A model generated the notes under the pieces. That model had not been told where the DNA came from and made no database searches. It saw nothing but the letters and a program-made list of their open reading frames with translations. The position numbers and the translations under genes are program-made. Below, in pieces: positions 1 to 12,800 of a stretch of 64,000 bases of DNA. This stretch comes from Pempheris klunzingeri (Eukaryota; Chordata; Actinopteri; Acropomatiformes; Pempheridae), in NCBI RefSeq assembly GCF_042242105.1, contig NC_092021.1, positions 8,646,855 to 8,710,854 of the forward strand. Reading direction: 5' to 3'. Every line of letters starts with the position of its first letter. The stretch's first letter is position 1.

Positions 1-99
1 TGTGTGCAGTAAGCTTGTATAGGCAGGCAACAACAGCTGAAGCTGTAATTCTACTTAATTGAGGGAATTAACTTAATGAAGTAAATTGTAACGCTAATT

Positions 100-1650
100 A
101 TAACCAATTTGAATTCTACTTACTTTATTTATAAAACGTTCTGCCATTTAAAAACTGTGATTTATCAAAACCAAATAAAACAAGCTCTTTTTTCAAAGCA
201 GTAGCAAGTGAAAATTACAGCTAAAGTAAGAGCTAATACACTCAGCAATGTCTTAATAAACATCCTTTCTCAGTGATTTGTAGAGGCTAGTTGTCATGCT
301 GATTAATGCTAACTTGTTAAGGGCACTTGGAGGCACCCCAGTATCACCAGTGGGTTTCTAAAGAGCTTCGGTTCACCACTGAACCCCCCCGATCTAATCT
401 TACATTTAATGATGATCTTGAATCTCAGGCAAAGTTTTGTGTGCACAGTCTAAGAATACACTGACTGTCTGACTGACTCAGCAAACTTGTAAACCTCATT
501 TTAGTAAACTCAGGCAAGTGTAACTATCTTTGCATGGCTGATCAAACTGGATCCTTTACACTGGGCTGTGTGGAAGAGTTTAGTTTACCTGGAAGCCAAT
601 GCTGTGCTTCTTAGCTTATTTGTGGTAATGGGGCCTGCCAGCACAGTGACAGTCCTGCATGGAGCCACTCATGCTGTCCATGTCATCACTTGGAGCTAAA
701 CTCGTGTTCTAATAACAAGTTCAAAAAAATAAAGTCTGCTTTTGACAATGAGAGTATCCTTAATAACCTATTTTGCAACATTAGGGAAGAAATTTGTGCT
801 GATTTTAAGAGTCCTTTACTAATAGCCCTTGTAGAGAATCCTCCAATCCTCTGAACTCAGTACACATTTTGAAAGCTCAACACAAAAATAGTCACTGGAA
901 CTGCTACAATCTTGATGCTACAGCAGTATAAAAACTCTGGTTCTGTAGCACAAAAAACACTGTTTTAATTGGAGTTGGATTGACTTTACGGAGAGCAATA
1001 TTTAGCATTCTACGCTGCCCTTAATCAGGGACACATAATTAGACATCATAGAATAAACTTCTGGTCAGAAAACATTTGAATATGAGCCTACAGATTGATA
1101 TAGTAGAGGTGTTGCAATTGTTTGAGCACTCTTTGCAACCCCAGAAGTCATTATTTGGTGACTAACTTAAATGAAACACCGTTTTTAACATCAAAACTCT
1201 ATTACAGCAATTTCAGGCGTGCTCAGGGCGGGTCACTACAATGTGTTGATCAGTGTCCCCTCTAATCATTATAGAGTTGACAGTAAGAAATGAAGTATTT
1301 TATCCAAAATGTATGCAAAGTTACAAACCTTGAGGTACTAACTTGAAGACAACATCCTGCCTTGTGTGATCAAGGTCCACCATATAAAAAATGCAGTCAG
1401 GCTCTTGTACTTTAAAGAGTTCCCTTAGGTGTGAAAGCATTCTTTGAAATTATCTTTCAGAGCCCGAAAAGACAAAGAAGTGACGTCTCTGTTGATCACA
1501 GCCGCTGCTGGTTTCTTGAGTTTTTTTTTTTTTTTTTTTTTGCTTTCTTCTTCCGACCAAGTTCAGCAGCTCAAACCGAAGGGACCACCCCACCTCGTGG
1601 CCCAAAGTCTTGTCTTAAAGTCCCGCCAAGTGGTGTCTGGAAGCCTGTTT
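100..1650 (-). other. speg: speg 3'UTR (inferred)
   Basis: No coding reading continues past the stop at 1651-1653. On the minus strand the first good polyadenylation hexamer is AATAAA at 124-129, which would give a 3'UTR of about 1.55 kb. A run of about 23 A (T on the plus strand, near 1520-1543) lies inside it. The cleavage point is approximate and a longer UTR beyond the window edge is possible. Confidence 0.5.
124..129 (-). terminator. speg polyadenylation signal candidate
   Basis: AATAAA on the minus strand, about 1.5 kb after the speg stop codon. It is the only canonical hexamer I see near the end of the gene inside this window. Confidence 0.45.
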
Positions 1651-3802
1651 TCACGGGGTGACAGGTGTGGTGGGTGAAGTCGGCACATTAGGCGTGGCGG
1701 GGCTGGTGGGGGTTTGTGGCGAGCTCTGGTAGGACCGCAGGAGAACTTTGTGCTTCGTGGCCACCTCCACTCGTCTGCGCTGCTGGTCGGCCAAGAATTC
1801 CTTGAGACGGGTAGTTGTAAAGGTGAGAGTCTGCCTACGAAGGCGCATCAGGTAGGCATCTTGAAGCCAGGAGTTATTGAAGCAGTCCTTAATGGAGGGA
1901 CGAGCCCTGTTGAAGACCAGATAGTGAGGATGCAAATATTCAAAGCTTTTAGAGACATTTAAGAGATACCACTATATTGAGGAACTGTAAAGTTAGCTCT
2001 CAGCAATCAGAAACTCTGTACCATATGGGAATTGTTCAGGGCTAATGTTCAGCTTACCAAGGGTAGCTACAGAGGATCTTTTTAAGAAACAGAGAGGCAC
2101 TTTGGGACACATTCTGGTAGAGTTTAGAGAGGTCAAACTTTGCTGACTGGATCCTTGATTCAGTCTCCCGAGGATCATTTTCAAGGAAAGGCGACTTGCC
2201 GCTCAACCTGGAAAAAAATGAGTGGAAAGTTTTGACACTCGCAAAACAGCGTAGATGCTGTGAATCAAAGCAGTATCACAGGAGTAGCAGGATGTCCACA
2301 CCATTGTAAAATTGCAGCAAGACCTGAAATCTGAAATGCAAATACAGCAGATACATTTTCAATGGTAAGCCTCATTTCACATAAAGAACATTTCTATTTA
2401 AAGAGGGCCGCCTGGGTGGAAGCTGTGAACACAGTACGCACATGATGAAAGTCAGTACGCCCACACTCCAGATGTCAGCCGGAGGGCCCACAACATCTCC
2501 TTTCAACATCTCTGGAGCTGCAAGGGGAAGAAAGGGGAAATGCACAGTGTTCATTATTTTACACAGAACTTTCACTACATCTGAAAACAGTCAAGGTACC
2601 ACACATACTACAGTTTATGGCTTATTTCCTGCCATTCTGTATATGCAATTATTTGATGGATGTGTGTAGCTCATTTAAACGTGTGATTGCAAAGTTTTAG
2701 TTAGTTTATCATCCCGTGTTTACATAGTTGGTGCAAGCTGATAAGATATGTACTCTTTTGACTTTGACTTTTGACTTTCTGTCATAGTATGTTTCTGTAG
2801 TTTTCTTCCTAATAACTTAGAGGTTAACAGTAGAGGTTCTATAATGCTCACTTAACAGTGCAAAATTACTGAGTAAGTACAGTTAAATTAACTCACTGAC
2901 AAACAGACTAATTGTCTTTTTCTGTGAAAACAGTCACCTGTCCAGTACTAATGTTGGACTGAATCAAAATAGTAAAGTTTCAAGCTAAATCATTGTGCCT
3001 AAAGATGCTAAAAAACTCCGCAGAGTTGAGGGAATTTGCTAAATCAGGTGGTAATTCTCTGTGGGTGTGTCACTAAAGAGACCTTTCTCACAGTGCACAT
3101 CACAGTACTCATTTGATCATTAATGATATACAAATACTGGTTAGAATTTTGGTTTAATCAGTGAAAAACAGGACTCTTACACATAAACTCCAGTGTTCCA
3201 ATAGGAGGGCTGAACTGCTTGAGGAAGAGAGGGTTGTAAGTCTGAGCACTGCCAAAGTCAATGATCTTGATGACGTTCATGTAAGTGACAATGATGTTCT
3301 CTGGCTTGATGTCCAGGTGGAGAATGCGTCTGGTGTGGAGGTAGTCCAGACCCTGGAGGATCTGCACAATATAGGTCACCACGTCATCCTCTGAGTAACG
3401 GAACCTGAAGCACACCAGAAAATAGCTTGTTAGAAAGGAGGAATGGTTTGAAGCAGCTTCCCACTTTACTTCTGAATAAATTCTGCTTATTCTGTATAAA
3501 TTGAAAACCAAGTAGTGATCAGACAAGCAAGCAGAATAACATGTACAGATGTTTGGCTTCACCTGTCAATGAGGCTGAAGAGCAGCTCCTTCCCACTGCA
3601 GTACTCAGAGATAAGCACCAGGTAGCGCGGTGTGACATAAGCTTCGTGCAGAGCCATGATCCTGTCATGATGAAGTGACTTGAGGATGTCGTATTCCTGC
3701 AGCACCTCCTGCTTGCTGTCTGCCTCATAGGGAACAATCTTAGCCATGAAGAGGTTGCCTGTGGCGTTTTCCCGGCACTCGCGGATCACACCAAACCGCC
3801 CC
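1651..3802 (-). CDS. speg: speg exons 37-41: protein kinase domain 2 and C-terminus
   Basis: Exon 37 (3563-3802) has the nucleotide loop [13 protein letters not shown], Lys of FMAKIVPY, and [20 protein letters not shown]. Exon 38 (3181-3404) has the catalytic loop LHLDIKPEN and IIDFGSAQ, then GTLEFM. Exon 39 (2442-2517) resumes [20 protein letters not shown]. Exon 40 (2058-2207) has [19 protein letters not shown]. Exon 41 (1651-1906) has [40 protein letters not shown] and a short Thr/Pro tail ending PTTPVTP before the stop. Mammalian SPEG ends nearly the same way but lacks most of the TP tail. The P+1 motif is SPE here where mammals have APE. Confidence 0.92.
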
Positions 3803-6800
3803 CTATGTGATAAAGATTACGTCAGTTCACCAGCAGCTAAAAATCATAAAAATTGTCATATCTTGTTCTCCAGGAGCACTTTCTAGTTTCCAGCTCACAT
3901 CTAAGTTTTGTTTCAAATGGGGTTTTTATTTAATTCAGGAGACTTTACCTTGCTTTCTCATCCATGAAGGTATAAGGCTTCTGTGGGACACCCTGGCGCA
4001 GAGATCCATCTCCAGGCTTGCCCAACGGCGTCCTGCGTCCCGAAGGTGTGGCCCGTCCTGACGGCGTGACCCGTCCAGATGGGGTGCCCCGACTGTCTCC
4101 TCCCTGCACCACCACCATGGGCGACAAGACGGTCACAGGAGTGACTGAAGGGGTGGTGGTTGTCGGGGTGGAACTAGATTGAGAAGGTGGAGTAACACGA
4201 GCAGTGGCAGTTGGCACGTACATCGGAACAGATGAAATAGGTTTGCCGATGACAGGTGCGGGTGGTGACACAGGAGAGGGGGGTTTGATGGTTATGGGCG
4301 GGGCTGCATTTACAGGACTCTGAGGTTTGGGTGGAACAACAGGGGGGGGTGCCAGTTTGGTTTGGGGTTTGCTGACACTGATGCTAAGAGTGGTCTTGGC
4401 TTTGGCTGGTGTGGCTTGAACTGCCGGGGTGGTCTGGACAGGAGTTTGTTCGGAGGGGGGTGTAATAACGGGAGGAGTAACGGCAGGACGGCTAGCATCA
4501 ACCTGCACAGTGGGTTTAATGGTTACTGGAGAAGCAGATTTTGCCACAGATGGAGCTGGAGCTGGAGCTGGAGCTGGAGCTGGAGCTGGAGCTGGAGCTG
4601 GAGCCGGAGCTGGTGCTGGAGCTGGAGCTGGTGCTGGAGCTGGAGCTGGAGCTGGGACAGGTGTCACCGTGGTGGATTTACTAGGAGCCGGTTTAATGGG
4701 AGGCACTTTCATGGATGACATCATCACCACAGGGGGAGGAGGGGCAGTTGCAGGGACAGTCTTGACCACCACAGTGGCACTAGATTTAGCTGGTTCTAAT
4801 AAAAGACAAGGAGAGTAAGGACAAACTTCAAAGACTTGATTTGATATATAACATGACAAGACATGCAATGTGATTATCCACAACTGAAATGTGTCCTTAT
4901 CAGTGAGGGTGAATTTTAAGTATGAATGAGTACATTGAAAGATATATAATGTATATTTGACATCTTTATCTTCAATAAACACAAGATTTTGTTTGAGATA
5001 ATACACACCTGAAGCATTTAGGCTTACAACTTCTGAGAGGTTGCTGTAGGGGCCCTGGCCTGCTTTGTTGACACAAGCCACCCTAAACCTGAAGGCGCCC
5101 CCTGCTGGCAAGTCAACCACATTATAATAACAGTCTGCCACCCCTGTAGCCACGATCAACCAGTTGGTCTCGCCTGGGAAGTAAAATTAAGACAAGTATG
5201 AGCATTTCAAGGGACAGTTTGTAGTATTATGATGTTCATTTCCTATGTGTGGACATACTGATACTGAGTTCAACACAAAAAACCTTCCAGTTGGTTAAAT
5301 GTTGGTTCTAACGTGGTGAAGCTGTTGTGCTGCACTTGTGATTCAGTTCAGCTTCACTACTCTATGTTGCCATAGCAACCTTAAGATAATCTGCATTATT
5401 GATGTGGTCTTGTTGATTTAAATTGATTAAAATTATGCTGTTTATTAACTTTTTTGATGTAAATAAGTCTGTTTCACAGTGAGAGGTATACCTATCTATT
5501 CCTTCAGTATATCCATGTGGTCAAAGCTGACTTGGAAAGAAGTTATTCTTAATAACTCTACCTGTTGCTGGAGGTAAATCCAAAATACACTGGGCTACCC
5601 ACAGCATATGGTTTGAGACCCCATTATGCTTGGATCAATGTAACCCTTTCAAAACCACCAGTAAAAATATCAATATCCTTGAGGTTGGTAGTCATCTAAC
5701 AATAAAACATTGGATCATTGTTGCTAGACACTGACCCTCTGCTCTCCTCTCCAGAGAGTATGTGCAGGGGGCCATGGTGTCTGATGGCCTCCACAGAACC
5801 AAAGCTGTGTTGTTGTACTTCTGAGGTATTTCAGGGGTCCCAGGACGATTTGGCAGACCTATAAAAACAAATATATCGGTATTACATACACACCATCTGT
5901 CCTTGGGCTCTTACTTGCCCTCTAGTTTCTTCCCATTCATCCCTGTTGTCTATCCAGTAGACAATAAGAGTGTTTATGACTGTGTTTATTGTACTGTATA
6001 TACGACTAGCAAGATTTCCTTTTCAAAAACTGACATGAAATTGATGTATGTTTCAGTTCTTACGAGCAAGAGATATTGTGCAAGAGCTGGACACAGAGGC
6101 CAGGGGGTTTGTAGCAACGCATTCATAGACCCCTGCATCCTTTTTGGTGGTCTGCATGATCATTAGTAGCTGACGACCATCAGGGCACGCGATCATGTTC
6201 ATCCTGGCATCAATCTCCAGGGGTTTCTTATCTGAGGAAACATACATGGTGAATATCAGAGTGGAAAAGTTTGTTACTTGTTATAATTGTTAAAGACAGA
6301 TAGTGTTACCTCCACAAAGAAAGTTATAAGATTAAAAAAAATCTGTAGGAAAGGATCACTTACCAGCAGATAGTAACACACTGACCTGTTCATAGCAATA
6401 AGGAATCTAAATTGTTTATCTAATCCCAACACTATTCATTTGAGCTGTATGTAACTTCTGTTATTGTAGCATATGTTAGTATATACTGTAGCTAGATACA
6501 CTGTAAGACATCATAATTCTCTGCACTCATGCAGCCAAGAATAAATATATAAATTAGCAAGTGAGGTGATTCTAACCATCTATTCATGGGATCATCAGTT
6601 AGGTAATACTGCCATATTTACATCATGGGCCCTTACCTTTCACCCAGTTGATGTGTGGGTGGGGGCTTCCTGCCGGCAGACAGCTGAGGGTGACTGGATC
6701 GCCCTCCAGCAGGACATGATCTCTCAACTTGATGTGGAACACTGGAGGGAAATCTGGGAGCAAAAGACATTAGACCATTTATGTTATGTCCGTACTGTAT

Positions 6801-9800
6801 ACTGATCAAATTAAAAGTTATGATTTACTTTGATGATTAGATCACCATCATTGGAACCATGGTAAAACTTTGTCTTTGTGTTCTTCACATTGTCCTTATT
6901 CATTTTTGCTATTGCTATAAAGAGCTATGAGTATGAAACATACAAAAGCATCTAAGAGGCAACCAAATGCTATGTGTTCACTGATGCTGACATTTATACG
7001 TTATGGTTTAGTGAACCATGTAGCATGCAAGATTTAAGGAAGAAAACATGAAGCAACAGTTTGACACTTTAGGGAAATATGGTTTCTCGGCCAGGAGCAA
7101 TCACTTCCTGAAGTATCCTCTCTTTTCTGGATGATGAGAGCAACACTCCAGGGATAGAGCGAGGCAAGATGTTTGGCCATTTCCACTCTTTTCTCTAAGC
7201 AAAGCTAACCAGCTCTCTGGAATAAAGCGATTCATTGTATCTCCCAAAATGCTTAAGGTGTTATTACCTTACCCTTGACAGACTGCAATCGCAATCTTCC
7301 TCCTTCTGTACACTATTGTGTGACTTACCAGAAGCCAGTCTGGAGTACTGGCGTGAACGTAGGGAACTATTTTCTCTGGAGATCGCTGTTGGTATGTCAG
7401 GCTGTGACACTGTCTTGTCTCGCCTCCCTCTGGTCAGGCCCCAACGATCCCAGCGGGATCTGCGCTCACCCTCCACACCTTTACAAGCAAAGATAATCAC
7501 CTCCATAAATCGACCATCATGCTTTTGAGCAAATGTAGTGTGCTATTAACAAACAGGGAGTAAAATTTTCAGTAAGATGTATAAGTAAACGCTGCATACC
7601 CTTTGATGTTTCTGACTTAAGGCTGGACATTGAGTCTAGAGACTCTGATGAGGCACCATTGCTGGCCTGAGATGCCAGCTGGTTCTGAGGAACACTGGCA
7701 ACCTTTGTGGCACGGCTCTCTGATGTTGAACGACGAAGCATGGAAAGAATTGGCGTCTTCTTGGTTTCCTTGTCCTCTGATGCTCTTCTCTCTTCTGAGA
7801 AGCTGCGGATTCTTGTGGAGATACCAGCAACTGTAGATTCAATCTTTCTGCGCATTGCCAAGACCGGTGATTCATTAGGTTTTTTAAGCTCCTTTTCATC
7901 TTGTTCCACAAGTGTTTCACCTCCACCATCCATGCGCATCATCTCTACTTCCTTCTTGTCCTGTGACCCTCTACGGCCGAGAGTCCAAGAAAGCCTACGT
8001 CTTGAAGCAACTGAATCTTCTTCTTTGGTCATTTCATCCTTGCGCTCAGTTGATGGAGTTCTCTTCAGGCGCATAGAAAGCCTTCGCATAAAGCCTTGGT
8101 CCTTTTGAGCTTCACGAAGGTCCTGGACTGACTTTGACTTCTCCTCAAGTCTCCTCGGTGCTAATTCCAATGGTGCACCAATTGGCCCATGTCTGTATAC
8201 CTCCTCACCTAACTCTGTAGGGTCTGATGGAGTCAATTTTTCCTCATTCTTTGACCGTGACAGAAATTTTAGACTTCTTGAGAGGGAGGACTCTCGCTTT
8301 TTGAAGCGTGCCTCAAAGACCTCCTCAGAGGTAATGTCCTCCAAGTCAGCTCCTGCTGAGAGCTCTTGTTGGGATGAGGAATGTGTGGTAGTCTTTGGTG
8401 GACTAGATTCCTTTGTGATCGTTTCTGGTGATGCTACCCTGGAGTATACAGCAGGATGCTCAGTGGTTGATGTGGCGGCTGGTTTTGGTCCACCAGGTAA
8501 AGCAGAGGATAGGCTGACAGGTGAAGATGAGGGTAAAGAAGGTTCTGTTGATACTGAGGATGATGAGGTGGGTGGAACAATAACAGGTGTAGAGGGGCTT
8601 AAAGGTTGGTCACTGACAGGCTGAACTGAAGGGACCATGATGGTCTGCATGATACTGGCATAAGCTGAAGTCCTTCCATCTGGAAGAACAACTCGAGCAG
8701 GAGGCGAGGGTGTTACATAAGTTGACACAACATTTGCTGGATGGGAATATTCTTGTGTTGGTCTCACCATGACTGAACTGGTGCTTATCATCATATCAGA
8801 AGAGTATTCAGGCATATTTACTTCTTCTTCTTGTACCTTTTCCTCAGAAACATCTACATTTTCTTCTACATTTGATTCAGTAACATCAGTAACAATTCTT
8901 TCCGCTTCATTCATATTCTTTTCCTCTTCTTTTTCTTCTTGCACTTTTTCTCCTTCTTCTTCCTCCATTTTTTCTTCTACTTCAGAGCTTTGGACCACAA
9001 GAGGAGGTGTTGGAATTCTCTGACCCATATACTCTGATTCAATCATTGGTTCTTCTGATATGCTCATGTCCTTCTCTGAGAAGCCACTTGTGCTCGATCT
9101 CTCATCAAAATTACTATCTGTAGCCAGGCCATCCATCTTTTCATTCATAGTCTCATCAGACTTTGTCTCTCTATCCATGAATGATTCCTCGCTTTCTGTT
9201 TTGGTTGGACTTTCCTGCACAACAGACTCTGGTGTCGGTGGTTTTGGTGAAGGTTCCCTGGGTGTCACTGGACGTGACTCTAGCTTGATTTGCTCAGTGA
9301 GAGATGACATGGATATAGCTTCCTTGAGCTTTCTTTCTTCTACCTGAGCCAAGGGAATCTCCAAGGGAGCTCCTGACCGGCGGTGTAAAGCTATGGGTTC
9401 TGAATCACCTTGACTGAAAGAAGCAGCTTTGCGCAAAACTTTGGCTTTGGGAACATCATCCCTTGTGGAATCGCTGGATGCAGCTCTAGTTAGTGGAGGT
9501 GGGCCTAGACGAGCAGTACGAGAGTAGCGATCTGAGGATATTGCACGTTTTTCATCTCCCATTCCTAATGTTTCCAACAGAGGTCCTCTCAGTCCACTCA
9601 TCTTGTTGTCCACAGAGCCACCACGAAGCAGTCTTTGTCTCATCAGCTCCAGTTTAAGAGCATAGTCTTCTTGACTCATCTTCGCAGTTCCTGGACTGGT
9701 GCTCCTCCTCGGTAGTTCCATAGAGACAGCTTTCTTAAGAACTCTCTTGCCATCCTCTTGGTTTCCTTCTCCAGCTCCTTCCTCAGGTGTAATCCGTAGC

Positions 9801-12800
9801 AGCAATGCACTGTCAGCTGAGCCTCCACGTCTTAGCTCCCCTCTTCGTCGTCCAGCCTCTGGTTTATCCGACTCCATGCTTGAACCCCTTCGCAGGGGTT
9901 TTCTAGTCAGCTCTGACTTTTGTGGTAATTCAGCAGGCGATTCTTCATCTGAGGAACCCCTGTCATTGTCTAGTGATGACCTTTTCCGCAGGCGACCTTT
10001 ACCTGTTAATTCGACCCCTTCTTTATCCATTTGTTCAGGATCACACTCCATTGCCTCCTGGGCTTGAACAGGAGTTCCATCCTGCTTTCCTGTTTCCTGC
10101 TCATTGGTCTGGATGTCATTCAGCGACATCCTTGATCCAGAGAATTCCACGTTAAGGGGCATGGGAATAAATGGCAATTCATCAATGTCTTCATCAGAAT
10201 CTGAGGACGATGATGGCAAAGGTGAACCTTCTTTAAGGTGCTTGGGAACTGCAATGGAGATATGGCTGGAGGAATCATTCAACAATTCTGGTATAGACCT
10301 CATGACCATTTTTGATTTGTAGCTGATTAATGAACGCTGTAAAAGAGGAAATATGATAGTTTAAAAAACTGAAAAAATGTCACCAATTAATTATTTAAAG
10401 CTATTCTGGGATCAAAGCAATAAAGAAAATCCCTCACCTGCCATTTTCTGCGAGATACAAACTTCCTCAGTGCCTCTGTGCTTATGGCCTTTCCTTTGCT
10501 AAGTGTCTGTAAAATAAATAGATATTAAATGTAACTAAAATAAATGAAGAATGGGACCTTGCTCAGTATTGTCAAACAGGTTGTGAATAGTTAACAGTGT
10601 AGCATAAAATGCTGCTGGCCTTGTCTTACCTTGAACCATGGATGTCTGAGACATTCCTGAGTATCAGGTCTCCTACAGAAGAATTATGGAATATTTTAGT
10701 CTTACCAGTTCATTAATATTTGTTCCATTAACTAGCTTAATAAACTGCAATGTCTGAACTGTCTTTACTGAAAAGAGCTGACAAATGATCTGTAGCAAAT
10801 TCTGTTTCAATGAGAATGTCTATATAAAATTCTTCAATGAAAACATTTGAGTATTACATGCAAATCTAAAAATATTGAATTAAACCTGAGAATAATGAAT
10901 TAAACTTATACTGACAAAATGCACACTTCCATCATCCCATTGTTGCTGACATAAACAACATACAAGTTGAATATGGACATTATTATGCATCCATCAATGA
11001 TTGGGAGATTTCTTGCCTGATTTCCAACCAGTTTGCTCAGTTTACCTACAAGATCTGTGTTGTGTAGGCTATGATTGCATTTCAGATGGTGTCAGAAATC
11101 AGAATTGACTGAAGGTATTTCCCTCAATATCTCAGGCATTATTTAGATAACTTATCACTTAATTTCTGAGTTGTTGTAATTATCAATTACATATTTATGT
11201 ATGTATTTTACACAATAATTTTGCATAAAACAGATCCACTATTACTCACAGCCTGTCTGCTACTAGCAGCTTAATAATGAATCCTTTAGCTTCTCGACAA
11301 AGGTCAGCAAACATGCTCTCCTCGAAGGCCACATTATAGTTCCTGATGTTCAGTAAGGAGCTGCGGTCATTCTCTCCAGCAAATGGAGACACTCCTGTCA
11401 GACTGACAGCAGAAACAAAATACATACATGACAAGCCAATAGGTAGTCCTGAACAGGCAAACATGTCAAAAAATGATACTGATATTCAGCATCCTGGTAT
11501 ACATTCAAAAATTAGGAAAATAAATAATTATAATAACAACAATTTTACACACCACAGATATGCCAGAACTCCAGTTGACCTAGGAAAATAAAGAGAATTA
11601 GAGAGAGTTAGAGAAAGGTGCTGTGTTAAACACAGACAATTTTTTCACAATTCAAGAGATACTCCACCAGATGTCCGATGCTTTTGACACGGGGGCCTGA
11701 TTGACAATTTCTGGTGCAACAAATTCTGGGGTGCCATATTTGCAGTATTGAGCTTCGTCGGGTGTGATCCTCACTGCGTTGCCAAAGTCACAGATTCTGA
11801 TCTGATCACCGTGAGGGTCTGCCATGAGAATGTTGTCCGGCTGAGGGAAGAATAAGAAATACATTTGGTATGATCATTTGCCAAATTTGAAAACAGTTTC
11901 AGTGCACTTTTTAAAATCACTTTTATTACAAAGTTTTTATATCCACAGGACGAGAGTGAAACAGTGGGAAAGTGAGGATCTGTGAGTATCTACCTTAATG
12001 TCCAGGTGTATGATGTTTATTTGATGAAGGTAATCCACTCCCTCAAGCATTTGTCTTATACATGAACGTACCTGGTGGTTCCCAAACACAAAGGTACCAG
12101 TATAGCTGTTATTTATTAAATAATTAAATTACCTTCAAAATAACATACATTTGATCATTATATTGAAAATTATACTGAAATGTTTATTGTAACGTTTGCC
12201 GTGCAGTGATGAAACACAGAACTTACATCAGACTCCATTACTGTAGATTTCCTTGTAAATCTATCAAGCAGCTCCTCGTGGCATCTTTAAAGATTGAATT
12301 AAGGCTGTTCTTTCTGGTACTTTGATTGTAATACATTTACAGCATGTAGGCATGATTATTTCACTTTTAACAAGGCAGAATTCTTCATAAAATACTTTTC
12401 AGAACAGCATAATGCAAACAGCTACAGTGAAAAAGAGCGTGAAAAGCCAACATTTTTTGTTCATATATCATTAAACTTACCTGCTAGTTATATACTCTTC
12501 TAACTGTTCTAACTGCACAATAAGGATACATTTCAGTGATGATGATCACTGTGTTCTTTTTCTCAAAGGCATCATGAAAGTAAAGGACTCTCTCGTGGTC
12601 CAGCTTGGAAAGCAGGCTCATCTCTCTCAGAGCAGACGCCTTCTTCTTGGCCCGTGTGGAGATAAACTTCGCAGCATACTCCATTTTGCCTACTTTCTGG
12701 GTCACACGTTTCACATAGGAAAATGCACCTCTGGAGAAAACAAATGGGAGAAAGCTCAACTTTCTTTTCATCATTACTTAAGAAGTCATTTAGAATCTGT

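Noticed and set aside
1520..1543. T-run as a transcription terminator
   Set aside because: It is inside the speg 3'UTR on the opposite strand. Pol II genes do not end at T-runs, and no Pol III gene precedes it.
4362..4818. Plus-strand ORFs of 118 and 129 codons rich in Trp/Ser or Gly/Ala
   Set aside because: They are translations of the antisense of the GCTGGA array in speg exon 36; the repeat keeps all frames open.
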